From Chara braunii (taxonomy: Eukaryota; Streptophyta; Charophyceae; Charales; Characeae), in NCBI GenBank assembly GCA_003427395.1, contig BFEA01000551.1:82970-114492 (forward strand): DNA of 31,523 bases, read 5' to 3'. The notes under the pieces are model-generated. The model worked only from the letters and a program-made list of their open reading frames with translations, was not told the DNA's origin and did no database searches. Shown in pieces: positions 1 through 8,612 of this stretch. Within the stretch, counting starts at the first letter, position 1. The number at the start of each line of letters is the position of its first letter. A program made the translations under genes and the position numbers.

Positions 1-1600
1 TGGGTTTAAGGTCTTTGAGAGCTTTGTGAAGTTCGTCTAGTGTGATGGGCTCTTCTAAGATGTCTGTTGACTCTTGTGATAGTGTGTGATCTAGGTGGGA
101 AAGGAATTNGGATCTGGCACGCNATGATTCGTAGGTTCTGCCCGGGGTGGATTTGCTGGTGTAGAGGTCTTTGTAGAAGGTNGCGGCTATATTGACTAGG
201 TTTATGGTTTCTGATGTGGGAATACCCTGGTTATCGGTGAGGCTTTCTATCAAGGAATTTCTTGAGTTAGACTTAATCTTTTGGAAGAAGTACTTTGTCA
301 TCTTCTCATTTACTTTAGACTTAATCTTTTGGAAGAAGTACTTTGTCATCTTCTCATTTACTTCCCAATCTCTTACTCTGGCCCTTAGTTGTAGACCTCT
401 GAGGGGGAATTTTATCCATTCCGAAACTTCCTCCTTTGCCTTGATTAGAAGATCACTGAAATGTGCGGCGGTCGGGTTGCGTTGAAGGTTAAGTTCTGCT
501 ATTTCAATTGCACCTTTTAACATCTCTAGTCTTTCTTTTCTTCTTGCTGCCAGCATTCTTGATGTTATTGATACCTTCTTGCTTATTTCGTTGATTATTT
601 TAGGAAAGGATATGAAAATGTCTTCGCTTTGGTAATGGTGGGCGGTGTTGGAGAGAATGTTCTNGAGTTCAGTTAAGAAGGGTTGGCTGGTGAGCAGGGC
701 GTTGTTGAATCTGTAGAAGCTTCTGCCTGTGAGTCCGGACTTGGTGAATCGGAGAGCCAGGGTGATGGCTTTATGATCGANTCCTGTGTGATAGGGCGAG
801 CTTTCAATAGTGCAGTCTAATATGGTGCCCGTAATGGATTCTGATGTGAGGAAGAAGTCTATTCTAGAAAAGGAGGTTCTACTATTCGACGTTTTTCTTA
901 TGCATGTGAATTTTTTTTTGTCTGGGTAGAGTAGGCGAAAGGGGTCTAGTAGGTTTTTCCTGATAATGAGATCAACTAACTCTTGGCCTATCGCCCCCTG
1001 GGAGTTGTCGATCGCATTGGAAATTATGTCCATGGTGTGGTCCTGGGCTAGGTTCCAGTCCCCCATGATGATTGTATGTGTGTAGTTAGGGATTAAGTGT
1101 TCTATTGATTGAAGGAAAGGGCCTTTATCTTGATATGTAGTTGGGCCGTAGAGCCCTAGGATGGACAACTCTTCCTCTTTGGATGTGATGTCTATCTTTA
1201 CCCACCTACCTGTATCGCTGTCTTGACTATAATGATCAATTCTGATGTTATGACTAGCCCGAGAGTTTTGGTGGAGGAGGATGACTACTCCTGCGGAGCC
1301 ATTAGATGTTGCATGTGACCAGATTGTTGTTTTGACGAATTTTAGTTTTTGTTCAATAGCCAATCTTATTTTTGTGTGTTATGTGTTGTTAGTCAGGTGT
1401 GTTTCTTGGAAACAAATTGTGTCTGGGGGCGTGGAGCCGAACCACCCTATGGATTCTGTTATGTTTCTCGATTTGATCGGGTTGTCTACAACGGAGGCCA
1501 GTCCGTTTACGTTCCATGAGATGAGTTTGAGTTTCGGTTGGTTCCTACTTTCTTTTAAAATATCTTCTTCAGTTGTGGGTTTAAATCTTTTGGATTGCAT
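1..1600 (-). pseudogene. LINE-A ORF2, N-terminal part: AP endonuclease and start of reverse transcriptase
   Basis: ORF2 normally nicks target DNA and reverse-transcribes the element RNA onto the nick. The frame opens at an ATG at 1600, 70 nt after the ORF1 stop. It shows the endonuclease N-terminal SWNVNGL, the QETHL glutamate motif, GDWN, SRIDFFL and a GxDHKAI histidine motif, then the linker that precedes the RT (LDELHKALKDLKP at the window edge). A single TAA at 1379-1381 interrupts it about 73 codons in, just after the QETHL motif. By my reading the same frame is open from there to position 1. A 48-bp in-frame tandem duplication (267-362) repeats 16 residues (KVNEKMTKYFFQKIKS) in the endonuclease-RT linker. 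The C-terminal two thirds is outside the window. With only one stop, a recent loss or a sequencing error are both possible. Confidence 0.88.
267..362. repeat. Two-copy 48-bp perfect tandem duplication in LINE-A ORF2
   Basis: Positions 267-314 and 315-362 are identical, and the match runs one base further. The unit is 16 codons, so the ORF2 frame is kept and KVNEKMTKYFFQKIKS is doubled. LINE-B and LINE-C carry only one copy of the corresponding segment (for example MTKYFFQKIKS in LINE-B), so this is a copy-specific gain. Confidence 0.95.
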
Positions 1601-1670
1601 TGTTAACCCTATCCCTTGTGATCCCCCATTTAGTGTGTGAAAGCTCTAGGGACAGGGTTAGTGTTTTTAT

Positions 1671-4235
1671 TTAGGTGAGCGTCATGCTGGCTCTCTTTGC
1701 CTCCATTTTGGCCCTCTCCACAGTGATCCTCTCCATTGCCTCCTTNTTGTTCTTTCCCAACCATTCCTCTCTCACAAAGACTCCCACGCTGTGTGCTATT
1801 CTGTCCACCTCGTCCTTCTTCCCCAGAAGGGTGTAGGGGATCTCACTGATCAGTTCCCACGGCTTCCACTCCAGACCCTCTTTCAGTTGAACCAGATGGT
1901 CATAAATGGCCATAATGGGTCTGATGTCACTCTCCTTCCTTGCTCCTTTGTCCCCTTCCCATCTGATTTTCAGACTCTCGTCAAGGCCTGGCCTGTAGAT
2001 AGTCTGTGGTTTTTGTTCAGAGACTATCGTCTTAACCGAGTGGGCCCACCTGTCTGTGTCGTGGGTGGTCACGATTTCCAACGAGGGGTGGACTGCTATC
2101 TGCCAATGATCGTTTTTAGGATCGTAGCAAACCGGTAAAATGGGGATTACCGGTGAGAGGGAACGGGCGTCGATGTTTGTTGCGAGAGCCAGCTCCTGAG
2201 GTTTGACATCTGCGATTCTGTTGAGGGATAAGGTCCCTTCACCCAGCTCGTTGTTCTGATCCTCAAGGAATCTCGTTTGCCTCTCTAAAATGGCAANTTT
2301 TCTTCTGAGTTNCNTCTTCTGATTTTTCGTTCCCTTGGCTAGATCCAATGCTAGGGAGATCATTTCGTCCTCTTCCTTTCCTTGGTCCTTTTGCTTATCC
2401 TTTTCTCCCTCTTTGGAGTCAGGTCTGCCCTTGTCCTCTCTGAGGGAGGAGTTAGGCCATGTGTTTGCTTGTGCTGCTGTATCTTGCAGTTCGGTTTCCA
2501 TGCATTCTCCCTGATTATCCACGTACTGTTGTGCCACGAATTCTGAAAAAATTATCTCGGGTTGCAGTGATTCGTAGGGATTTGGGGAGGTCGGGAAACC
2601 CCTTGTGTTGCCTGAGGACTCTGATTTTTTAAGATCACTGATGTGTCTGGCATGAGCGAATCCGATTTCCAGGTCTATCTCCCTCTTTGTTTGGAGAGAT
2701 TCTATGTATTCAGTTAGCCATTCAACCGAACTGGAGGAGTCTTCTTGGCTCGCTGAGTCTGGAATTCCGTCCGTCATTTCTGAGCTCTTGCCTGGGAGAT
2801 TCCCATCGGTGTGCATCTCTTCTTCGTTTGACCCGGTCCCCTTTGGATCGTTCTCTTTACTTTTCTTAGGTCCTGTGGCACTTTTCGTTTCTGTTTCTTC
2901 CTCGTCTTCCTCGTCCTCGTTTCTTGCCTTCCTCTTTGTGGCTACTTGTTCCCTGGTAGCTGTTTTGGATGATTTGTTCAACGGAAAACCTTTTCTAGTC
3001 TGTAAGTTTTCCAAAAATGCTCTCTCAGCTTCTCTCCCCATGCAGTGTACTTCGTCCATGATTTGATTTCTGTGCATGCTCTGCTCCAATTCGAAGGAGG
3101 ATCCCAGTGTTTGCCTAACGTATTTGTGAGTTGCCTTGTCGTTGCGTTTCCCCCCGCTTGTTTGCCATCTGCTACCGTGGGGGGGGGAAATGTCTGGTTT
3201 GCTTGCTGACTCTGGATTGTCCAAGGTCCACACCCAGGTTGGAATGTCCTTCAGATCATCAAAGACCCATCCTGCATAGGCTGGGTCGTTGATGATCCAG
3301 ATGCCTTTCATTGCCTCCGCTTCGATCAACATTGACTGGTTGAGTCGTCTGCCCTCTCCCTTGCATGTGTTGAGGGGGCAGAGAGGGTCATTTCCCATGT
3401 GGCCCTTGATTCTGCATCTGAAGCACATGGGATTGGCCTTTGTGGAGACATACACTGTTTGGATGTTCTGCCCGATTCTGAAGAACCATTTGTCTGGCAG
3501 GATCAGTGGGTTGCTGGATTTGAGTTCGACGCAAGCAATCCTCAAGTTACCGCTAGGGGTAAGGAAACCTGGGGCTGAGGATACCCATTCCACGAGGGGG
3601 CACTGGGGGAGCGACTTGCTGAGTCTCTCCTCAACCAGGTCGTGCATACCATCAGTCAGATTGTCAAATTGTATCCAGAAGTGTTTGTTCATTAGTGACT
3701 GTCTGTGACGCGATGTGCCTTGTGGAGCAGACCTGCTTGGCTTCCATTTAGCAATGGTAATCACTGAGCCCTCGCAGTACAGGGCTTGTATTGCCAGAAG
3801 GTCATTTGCATAGTTGGGATCCGCGCAAAGGACAGTGACTGCATTGCGCCCTCTCTGTTGGTAGGCGACTTTGGGTTCGGTCTCCCTCATATTTTCTATG
3901 TTCTTGAGGCATTCCCGCACTCTTCTTCTCTTTTCTGTTGGAGGAAGGTGTTTGGTCTTTGCCGGAAAGGAGCATACCACAGCGTGCGTTTCGTAAAAAT
4001 CGTCAAGGATTGGGAGGTTTTCTTTGGGGTATTCCCAGACTTCAACTTCCTGTTCGACTCCATTGTCCTTGATCATCTCCTTTCTGACGTTGGACTTTGT
4101 TTTGGTCTCTTTTACCATTAGATTTAGAACTTCCTGACTGGGGTCTTGCTCATCTTGCTGAAAGGTCCTTTGGGGAGTGTTCCTCATGCTGGTGGAGGCT
4201 GAGGCTGAGGTCGTGCCTGCTTGGGAGGAAGACAT
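1671..4235 (-). CDS. LINE-A ORF1, RNA-binding Gag-like protein with variant zinc knuckle, 854 aa
   Basis: ORF1 proteins of LINEs coat the element RNA and form the retrotransposition RNP. This one is open over 854 codons. The start ATG at 4235 is the first in frame. The serine/threonine-rich first 35 residues are not shared with LINE-B or LINE-C, but from about residue 65 (VWEYPKENLPILDDFY) it aligns with them. A conserved N-terminal region (about 65-265) leads into a zinc knuckle at C271-X2-C274-X4-H279-X6-C286. Next come a conserved YAGWVF...DIP.WVW segment (about 319-338), a long charged low-complexity linker with KRKARNEDEEDEE-type runs, a coiled-coil-like stretch (ILERQTRFLEDQNNELGEG), and a C-terminal region with YDPKNDHWQIAV and LEWKPWELISEIPYTLLG. 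The X6 spacing differs from the usual CX2CX4HX4C. Several N calls leave a few residues undefined. The N-terminal region may be related to plant DUF4283-type ORF1 domains, which I cannot test here. Confidence 0.9.
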   Translation of the reverse strand: MSSSQAGTTSASASTSMRNTPQRTFQQDEQDPSQEVLNLMVKETKTKSNVRKEMIKDNGVEQEVEVWEYPKENLPILDDFYETHAVVCSFPAKTKHLPPTEKRRRVRECLKNIENMRETEPKVAYQQRGRNAVTVLCADPNYANDLLAIQALYCEGSVITIAKWKPSRSAPQGTSRHRQSLMNKHFWIQFDNLTDGMHDLVEERLSKSLPQCPLVEWVSSAPGFLTPSGNLRIACVELKSSNPLILPDKWFFRIGQNIQTVYVSTKANPMCFRCRIKGHMGNDPLCPLNTCKGEGRRLNQSMLIEAEAMKGIWIINDPAYAGWVFDDLKDIPTWVWTLDNPESASKPDISPPHGSRWQTSGGKRNDKATHKYVRQTLGSSFELEQSMHRNQIMDEVHCMGREAERAFLENLQTRKGFPLNKSSKTATREQVATKRKARNEDEEDEEETETKSATGPKKSKENDPKGTGSNEEEMHTDGNLPGKSSEMTDGIPDSASQEDSSSSVEWLTEYIESLQTKREIDLEIGFAHARHISDLKKSESSGNTRGFPTSPNPYESLQPEIIFSEFVAQQYVDNQGECMETELQDTAAQANTWPNSSLREDKGRPDSKEGEKDKQKDQGKEEDEMISLALDLAKGTKNQKXXLRRKXAILERQTRFLEDQNNELGEGTLSLNRIADVKPQELALATNIDARSLSPVIPILPVCYDPKNDHWQIAVHPSLEIVTTHDTDRWAHSVKTIVSEQKPQTIYRPGLDESLKIRWEGDKGARKESDIRPIMAIYDHLVQLKEGLEWKPWELISEIPYTLLGKKDEVDRIAHSVGVFVREEWLGKNXKEAMERITVERAKMEAKRASMTLT

Positions 4236-4245
4236 CGCCGGTCTG

Positions 4246-4550
4246 GAGTGATGTTGTTTCCCCTCCTGGGGATCGAGGGATCTGAACCAAGTAAGATGGA
4301 TGAGTACCCAAGCAAGGTAAAGCTTCGTTGCCCCCCTTTAGGGAGCGTGCGATCGGATCAAAAGTAGCGAGTGGGACTGACGAGATGACTGTGCTAGTCT
4401 TTTTTCTACGGCGTGTGAGTTCAGCTGTCGAGGGAAAAAAAAAGAAAAAAAAAAGAAAAAGAAAAAGAAAAAAGCAAGGCTTCGCCTCCCCTTCTGGGGA
4501 ACGTGGGGATCAAAACAGAGTGGTCCGCTGTGGTAGACGAAACGACAGAG
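4246..4550. repeat. Degenerate direct repeats next to LINE-A ORF1 start
   Basis: A motif of the type CCCCTYCTGGGGAWCGNGGGATC appears around 4258-4282 and around 4488-4514, with a more diverged form around 4330-4362. The second and third share a longer stretch of about 75 nt (from AAGCTTCGTTGCC at about 4320 and AGGCTTCGCCTCC at about 4475). They flank an A-rich (GAAAAA)n tract at 4434-4475. Alignment was by eye. Confidence 0.5.
4434..4475. repeat. A-rich (GAAAAA)n simple repeat
   Basis: Runs of A broken by single G residues at roughly six-base spacing. It lies inside the LINE-A 5' UTR, where it is a T-rich tract in element orientation. Confidence 0.85.
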
Positions 4551-6013
4551 TAGCTTTTGGCTCCTTCGTGTTAACAGGAATGGACGATGAGCAAAGAGCT
4601 ATTGAGAGCAACAGTCATTGGATGGTCACTACGCTGTGTGTTGTAGTGAGTTATTGACTGGGGAAACAGCATTACTTATAAGTTATAACGGTTCTTCCCC
4701 GTTGGATTCCTATTTTACTTTGGTTCTGTTCTAGCGGATTGCACTAGAGATGGGTGTGAGATGGTATCGGCCTCCGAGAGAGTATGAGGCCGACGGAGTC
4801 GCGACTTGGAAGGTGACAATCGAATTGGTGTTGCTGGCTAAAACGGTGGATGAGATAGCGTTGGAATTTAATTCGATAATAGTGCTAGATGATGAGGAGT
4901 AATCGAGATGCGACTATACCAATAGGATTTTTTTTTTAATTTTTTTTTTTAATATATAGATATTATTGAAAGTGCGTTAATGGATCTGTGGTGTCTTAAT
5001 GATAATTATTGTTGATGATGCTGTTGGTCTTTATAATTGTTAATTGTTTTAATACACGATAATGATAGTAATAATGGATTGAATGAATTGACTTGGTTGT
5101 TGTAAAAGCAATTACTGTGTCCGAATAATAAGATTAATGGTGAGTGTGACAGCGATCGGGTAGTGTCTTGTGATGCTAGTAGCTTACGTGCGGGTCCGAG
5201 AGGGTGGGGGGAGAGGGGTCATGTCTGTCGATTGGGAAAGTGTGTAGTGGTGGGGAAGGGGGTCGTGTCTGTCGAGAGGAGATTTCGGTCGTGGTTTTTG
5301 GTAGTTAAAATTTCCTCTGCGGAGAAAAAAGTTTGTTCTAGCTGTCGCTTGTTTCCCTGTGAAGATCGCTGCTCCGAACCTGCAAGGACACCGTTCTGGC
5401 TGTTGGTCTCAGACGTGGGCGACGAGAGCTTACCTGACAAGCCTGGGTGTGAAGATCTGAGCTTGTGTTGTGTGGGATTGTTTGCCGGCCTGTTTCTCTG
5501 TCGCTTCTCCTTCTACCTATTCGTGAAGCTCTGACCGCCTTTTCTCCTCCCTCTCTCTTCTCTCTTGTCTCTTTCCTCCTTTAGGTCTGGCCACGTCCGG
5601 TGGCGTGCCGTGTCGCTTGATCTTGTCTCCTCTTCTCTTTTTGACCTGGTAGCGCCTGCCCGCACGCGGGAAGGAGCTCGAGTAGCCACGCAGGGAGTGG
5701 AAACCCTGTCTGACCTCTTGTTTGCAGTCCTATCGGCCTTATTGCTGTCCTCCCGGTTTTACTAATTGTGGACTTCCGATTGCTGTGTTTTGTCTCTTCT
5801 CTTCTCGACTTCTTCTTGCTTCCTCGCTCTCTTCCCTCGAATGTGTGGAGGAGGTCGACTTCTTTTCGTGTTCTTCTCCCCCTCGCCGTTGTCCTTTTGC
5901 AAGATCCTCAATGCCTCCCTTGTCTGTACCCCACCTTTGCTATTCTTGCAATCCTGCCGCGTCTCCTTCTTGTCTCTTTTGAGGATGGAAATGATGGCTA
6001 TGGATTCCTTGTC

Positions 6014-6033
6014 GCCACGCCCGAGGGCGTGGC
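6014..6033 (-). promoter_or_regulatory. Perfect 8-bp hairpin with tetraloop in LINE-A 5' UTR
   Basis: Stem GCCACGCC / GGCGTGGC with a four-base loop (CTCG on the element's strand). It lies about 175 nt from the element's 5' end. The LINE-C 5' UTR has the same stem at a similar distance with the loop TTCG, which supports a conserved RNA structure. Confidence 0.7.
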
Positions 6034-6208
6034 TTGCTTTACTCCCACTTGGTCGGATTCGAAAATTCGCGTGCTGGAATTCGCGCGTTCGGCTTGCCGC
6101 GCGTTTCGCGAAGGAGCGCCTGGTAGGGCTCGGCCTTCGTGAAGGGTGGTAGCGTGGTGGCGCGGGACGGTAGCGCTAACCAGCGGCGCTAGTGCAAAAA
6201 ACTTGTCT

Positions 6209-6488
6209 CCAAAGATGGTATCGTTTGACCATGTTGCACTGACATTGAATTGTCCATTCAGTCCTTTTCCTCACATTGCGGATCCTTGGCTCCATGTACA
6301 TTGCCCAACCGGGCATCTATCAGCCCCAGAAGAGTCGATCCACAGCGTAATGGCACACCCAGAACTCAAAATAACCAGGTGGACGAGGAGGAAGAAGAAG
6401 AAGGAGAAGAAAAATAAAAAGAGAGGATTCACGTGATTGATCCCTCTGCCCAACAAGCATTGATCCACAGCTTAATAGCTCATCCAGA
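6209..6488. other. Intervening DNA between LINE-A and the purine-rich repeat, with a local duplication
   Basis: I see no gene. The text GATCCACAGCNTAATNGC with its following CCAGA occurs at 6337-6363 and again at 6462-6488, each time preceded by GCCCAAC and followed by a purine-rich tract. An imperfect duplication of about 125 bp therefore seems to have preceded expansion of the purine tract. Confidence 0.6.
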
Positions 6489-6810
6489 CACCAGAAGGAG
6501 GAGGGGGAGGAGGAGAAGGAGAAGGAGCAGGACGGGGAGGAGGAGGAGGAGAAGGAGAAGGAGCAGGACGAGGAGGAGGAGAAGAAGCAGAAGCAGAAGC
6601 AGACGGAGGAAGAGGAAGAGGAAGGCGAAGAGGAAGAGGGAGGAGGAAGAGGAGGAGAAGCAGCAGCAGCAGCAGCAGCAGAAGAAGAAGAAGAAGCAGA
6701 AGCAGAAGCAGAAGCAGAAGCAGAAGACGACGAAGGCGACAAAGAAGGACAAAGAAGAAGACGACGACGACGAAGAAGAAGACGACGACGACGAAGAAGA
6801 AAAAGATTGA
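6489..6810. repeat. Compound trinucleotide microsatellite, about 320 bp, purine-rich
   Basis: Successive blocks of AGG/GAG units, GCA units (about 6659-6680), AAG units, (GAAGCA) hexamers (about 6694-6725) and GAC/GAA units. It stays open in several frames on both strands only because it is built of trinucleotides. The predicted proteins are runs of R, E, Q, K and D on one strand and S, L, F and P on the other. I treat it as non-coding. Confidence 0.93.
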
Positions 6811-8597
6811 TTTTGAATAAGGTGTGGTGCAGTCCTGAGAAATGTGCGCTGCAAGCAAGACCATGGCACCGCTTTGAAAAATTGTCAGCACCATTCTGAA
6901 AATGTCCCTGCCCGTTTGTATTGACAAAGAGGGCCTGGGATTGAGAGTTTGAGTGAAGGCTCATCCCTGGTGCTTCGGACACAAGAAAGAGACAGAGGGG
7001 GCAGCTGATGGTGCAGGGAGAGGTGGGCAGGGGTTGGTAGAGGGAGAGAGGGGCGGGAGAGAGAGAGAGAGCTATGGCCGGATAGACAGCAGAAGCAATT
7101 ATAATACCAGTACGCTTGGTGGTTGGTCTTGTGGTCCTTTCCCAGCAAGTGCTGCATACCTGATGGAATGGGCCAGTGCAAAAGACAGGCAAGACATTGC
7201 CGTTAGATTGCAGAACAGATGGTACCACACGGGTCATGCGACAAGAAAGAGGCAGGGCATACTCGGACCACAGATGGGATGGAGAGAACTGACGGCAAAA
7301 AGGACGAGAGGGAAAAGGGAATGAGATGGGATCAAGGACAAAAAGGCACTCAGCAGAACATTCCTCTGTCTTGGAAAAGTGAACCCAATTTGCACAGCTT
7401 CACACCTGTAAGGGGACAAAGGCACACATTCAGCAGCACATATCGCCTAATGAGGGTATGAGCCTATGACCACATTTCCCCCCTTTTTCCATTGATCACC
7501 TGAGATCACGAATCAATGTGAACACAACAACAGTTCATTAGGCATGAATAGAATGGGTGAATGTTGACCAGTTGCCAATGAAGGGCAACCCCAAGTCATT
7601 CATTCCGGTGAGGGGAGTGGATTGCAAAACATGCAAAGCTCTTTGAGTCATACAGTAGATATTAAAAAAAACATCTCATTTGTAATTTTATACCGTAAAT
7701 TACTAAATTAGTAATGTTTGTTTCTTTTTTTAAAAGATAGTTTTTGCAATGAACTGAGTTCATAAGTCTGCAGAGACAGGTCAGGGTCGTCATTCAGGTT
7801 TCAAAAGTCGCATCTCCAGTCTTAGAAGGTCTGAGAAAAGTTCTAGGGTCAAGGGGTATAGGGTCCAGGGTCACATGAGGCAACCTGAGTCCATATGTGA
7901 GACAATTGACTCTTGGAAAATTAAGAGTCAGGCCCAACCCGGGAAGAGAAGACAAAGAGTCAGAGATTTCTCAGCAGTCAACCATGGCCATGGATCAGAT
8001 GCACAATCAAGGGTATCTGCATTTGTTCCAGAAGACTCCAGGGGCTACTGGGTCCAGGCACACTGAGGCCGGCAGCAAATCTGGGCCACCCAGATCGAGA
8101 AATCTCCACCGTAGGAGGAGGCAAGCTGACGCAGGCCAAGCCCGGTCACGCTACAAAAGGGTGGCCAGCCCCAGTGGCTCATTCAGTCTGCCTCACGCTG
8201 CTACAGTGCTCGCATCACAGTGCGTGGTTACAGTGCACGGCTACAGGATAGTCACAGCTACAGGATAGTCGATGGCTATCTTGGATCGCCAGAAGAATCT
8301 GGGAAGTCGGCCACATCTGGAATGATGCAAAGGAGTGGATGAAGGATCAGCAACTGAGGACAGAGCTGTCCGGCCTCACAGCCTAGCTGAGAATCTGAAC
8401 TGCACGATCCCCGAGAGTTGGGTGGATCTGCTGAAGGACAATTTTACAAGGAAACAAGGAGAACGTGGGTTACTTATCTAAGAATCTGTGCCGTCTAGAG
8501 CTTACCAGTTCTCCCATGGACTAGAACCGTCAGGCTACCGTGCTTTTTTCACATCCTTCCTCGTCGACTACACAAAACCAGGGTTCCCAACAATCAA
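6811..8597. other. Unassigned region between LINE-A and LINE-B
   Basis: No ORF here resembles a known protein, and none shows more than short open frames. The stretch includes a GA-rich patch (about 7020-7075), an AT-rich patch (about 7660-7740) and a short duplicated CTACAGGATAGTC (about 8242-8270). It forms the left flank of the LINE-B insertion. It may be old decayed repeat or intergenic DNA. Confidence 0.5.
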
Positions 8598-8612
8598 CAA
8601 TACTGATCCTGA
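8598..8612. repeat. Left target-site duplication of LINE-B (CAATACTGATCCTGA)
   Basis: Fifteen bases identical to 19907-19921, just beyond the LINE-B poly(A). It sits immediately before the GC-rich LINE 5' motif. This pair defines the element's two ends. Confidence 0.93.

Larger units (their letters stand above)
1..6208 (-). mobile_element. LINE-A, L1-like non-LTR retrotransposon, 3' part beyond window
   Basis: Read on the minus strand this is a LINE with a long 5' UTR (about 6208 to 4236), ORF1 (4235-1671), a 70-nt spacer and ORF2 (1600 to the window edge). The 5' end is placed by similarity of the minus-strand text just below 6208 to the starts of LINE-B and LINE-C (a T-run followed by a GC-rich motif resembling GCGCTNGCGCC). 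The 3' end, poly(A) and target-site duplication lie left of position 1 and cannot be seen. It is the best preserved element in the window, with an open ORF1 and one nonsense codon in the visible ORF2. The exact 5' nucleotide is uncertain by about 10 bases. Confidence 0.85.
4236..6208 (-). promoter_or_regulatory. LINE-A long 5' UTR / promoter region
   Basis: About 2 kb between the element's 5' end and ORF1. In element orientation (right to left) it has the GC-rich terminal motif (around 6202-6180), a perfect hairpin at 6033-6014, and a purine-rich stretch (pyrimidine-rich on the plus strand, about 5960-5500). An AT-rich segment follows (about 5150-4910), then T-rich tracts and a repeated CCCC-TTCT-GGGG motif close to ORF1. 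The same order of GC-rich start, purine-rich and AT-rich parts occurs in LINE-C. LINE 5' UTRs commonly hold an internal promoter, which is inferred here and not shown. Open frames inside it on the plus strand are cysteine, leucine and phenylalanine-rich by-products of the CT-rich composition. Confidence 0.65.

Noticed and set aside
267-362. CRISPR-like repeat
   Set aside because: Two adjacent copies without spacers, inside a LINE reading frame in eukaryotic-type DNA.
5163-6152. Overlapping cysteine/leucine-rich open frames on the plus strand
   Set aside because: They lie antisense within the LINE-A 5' UTR, overlap each other in different frames, and follow the CT-rich composition.
6320-7237. 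305-residue minus-strand open frame and overlapping plus-strand frame 6433-6810
   Set aside because: Both are open only because they cross the trinucleotide repeat. The products are homopolymer-like runs, with no conserved domain.
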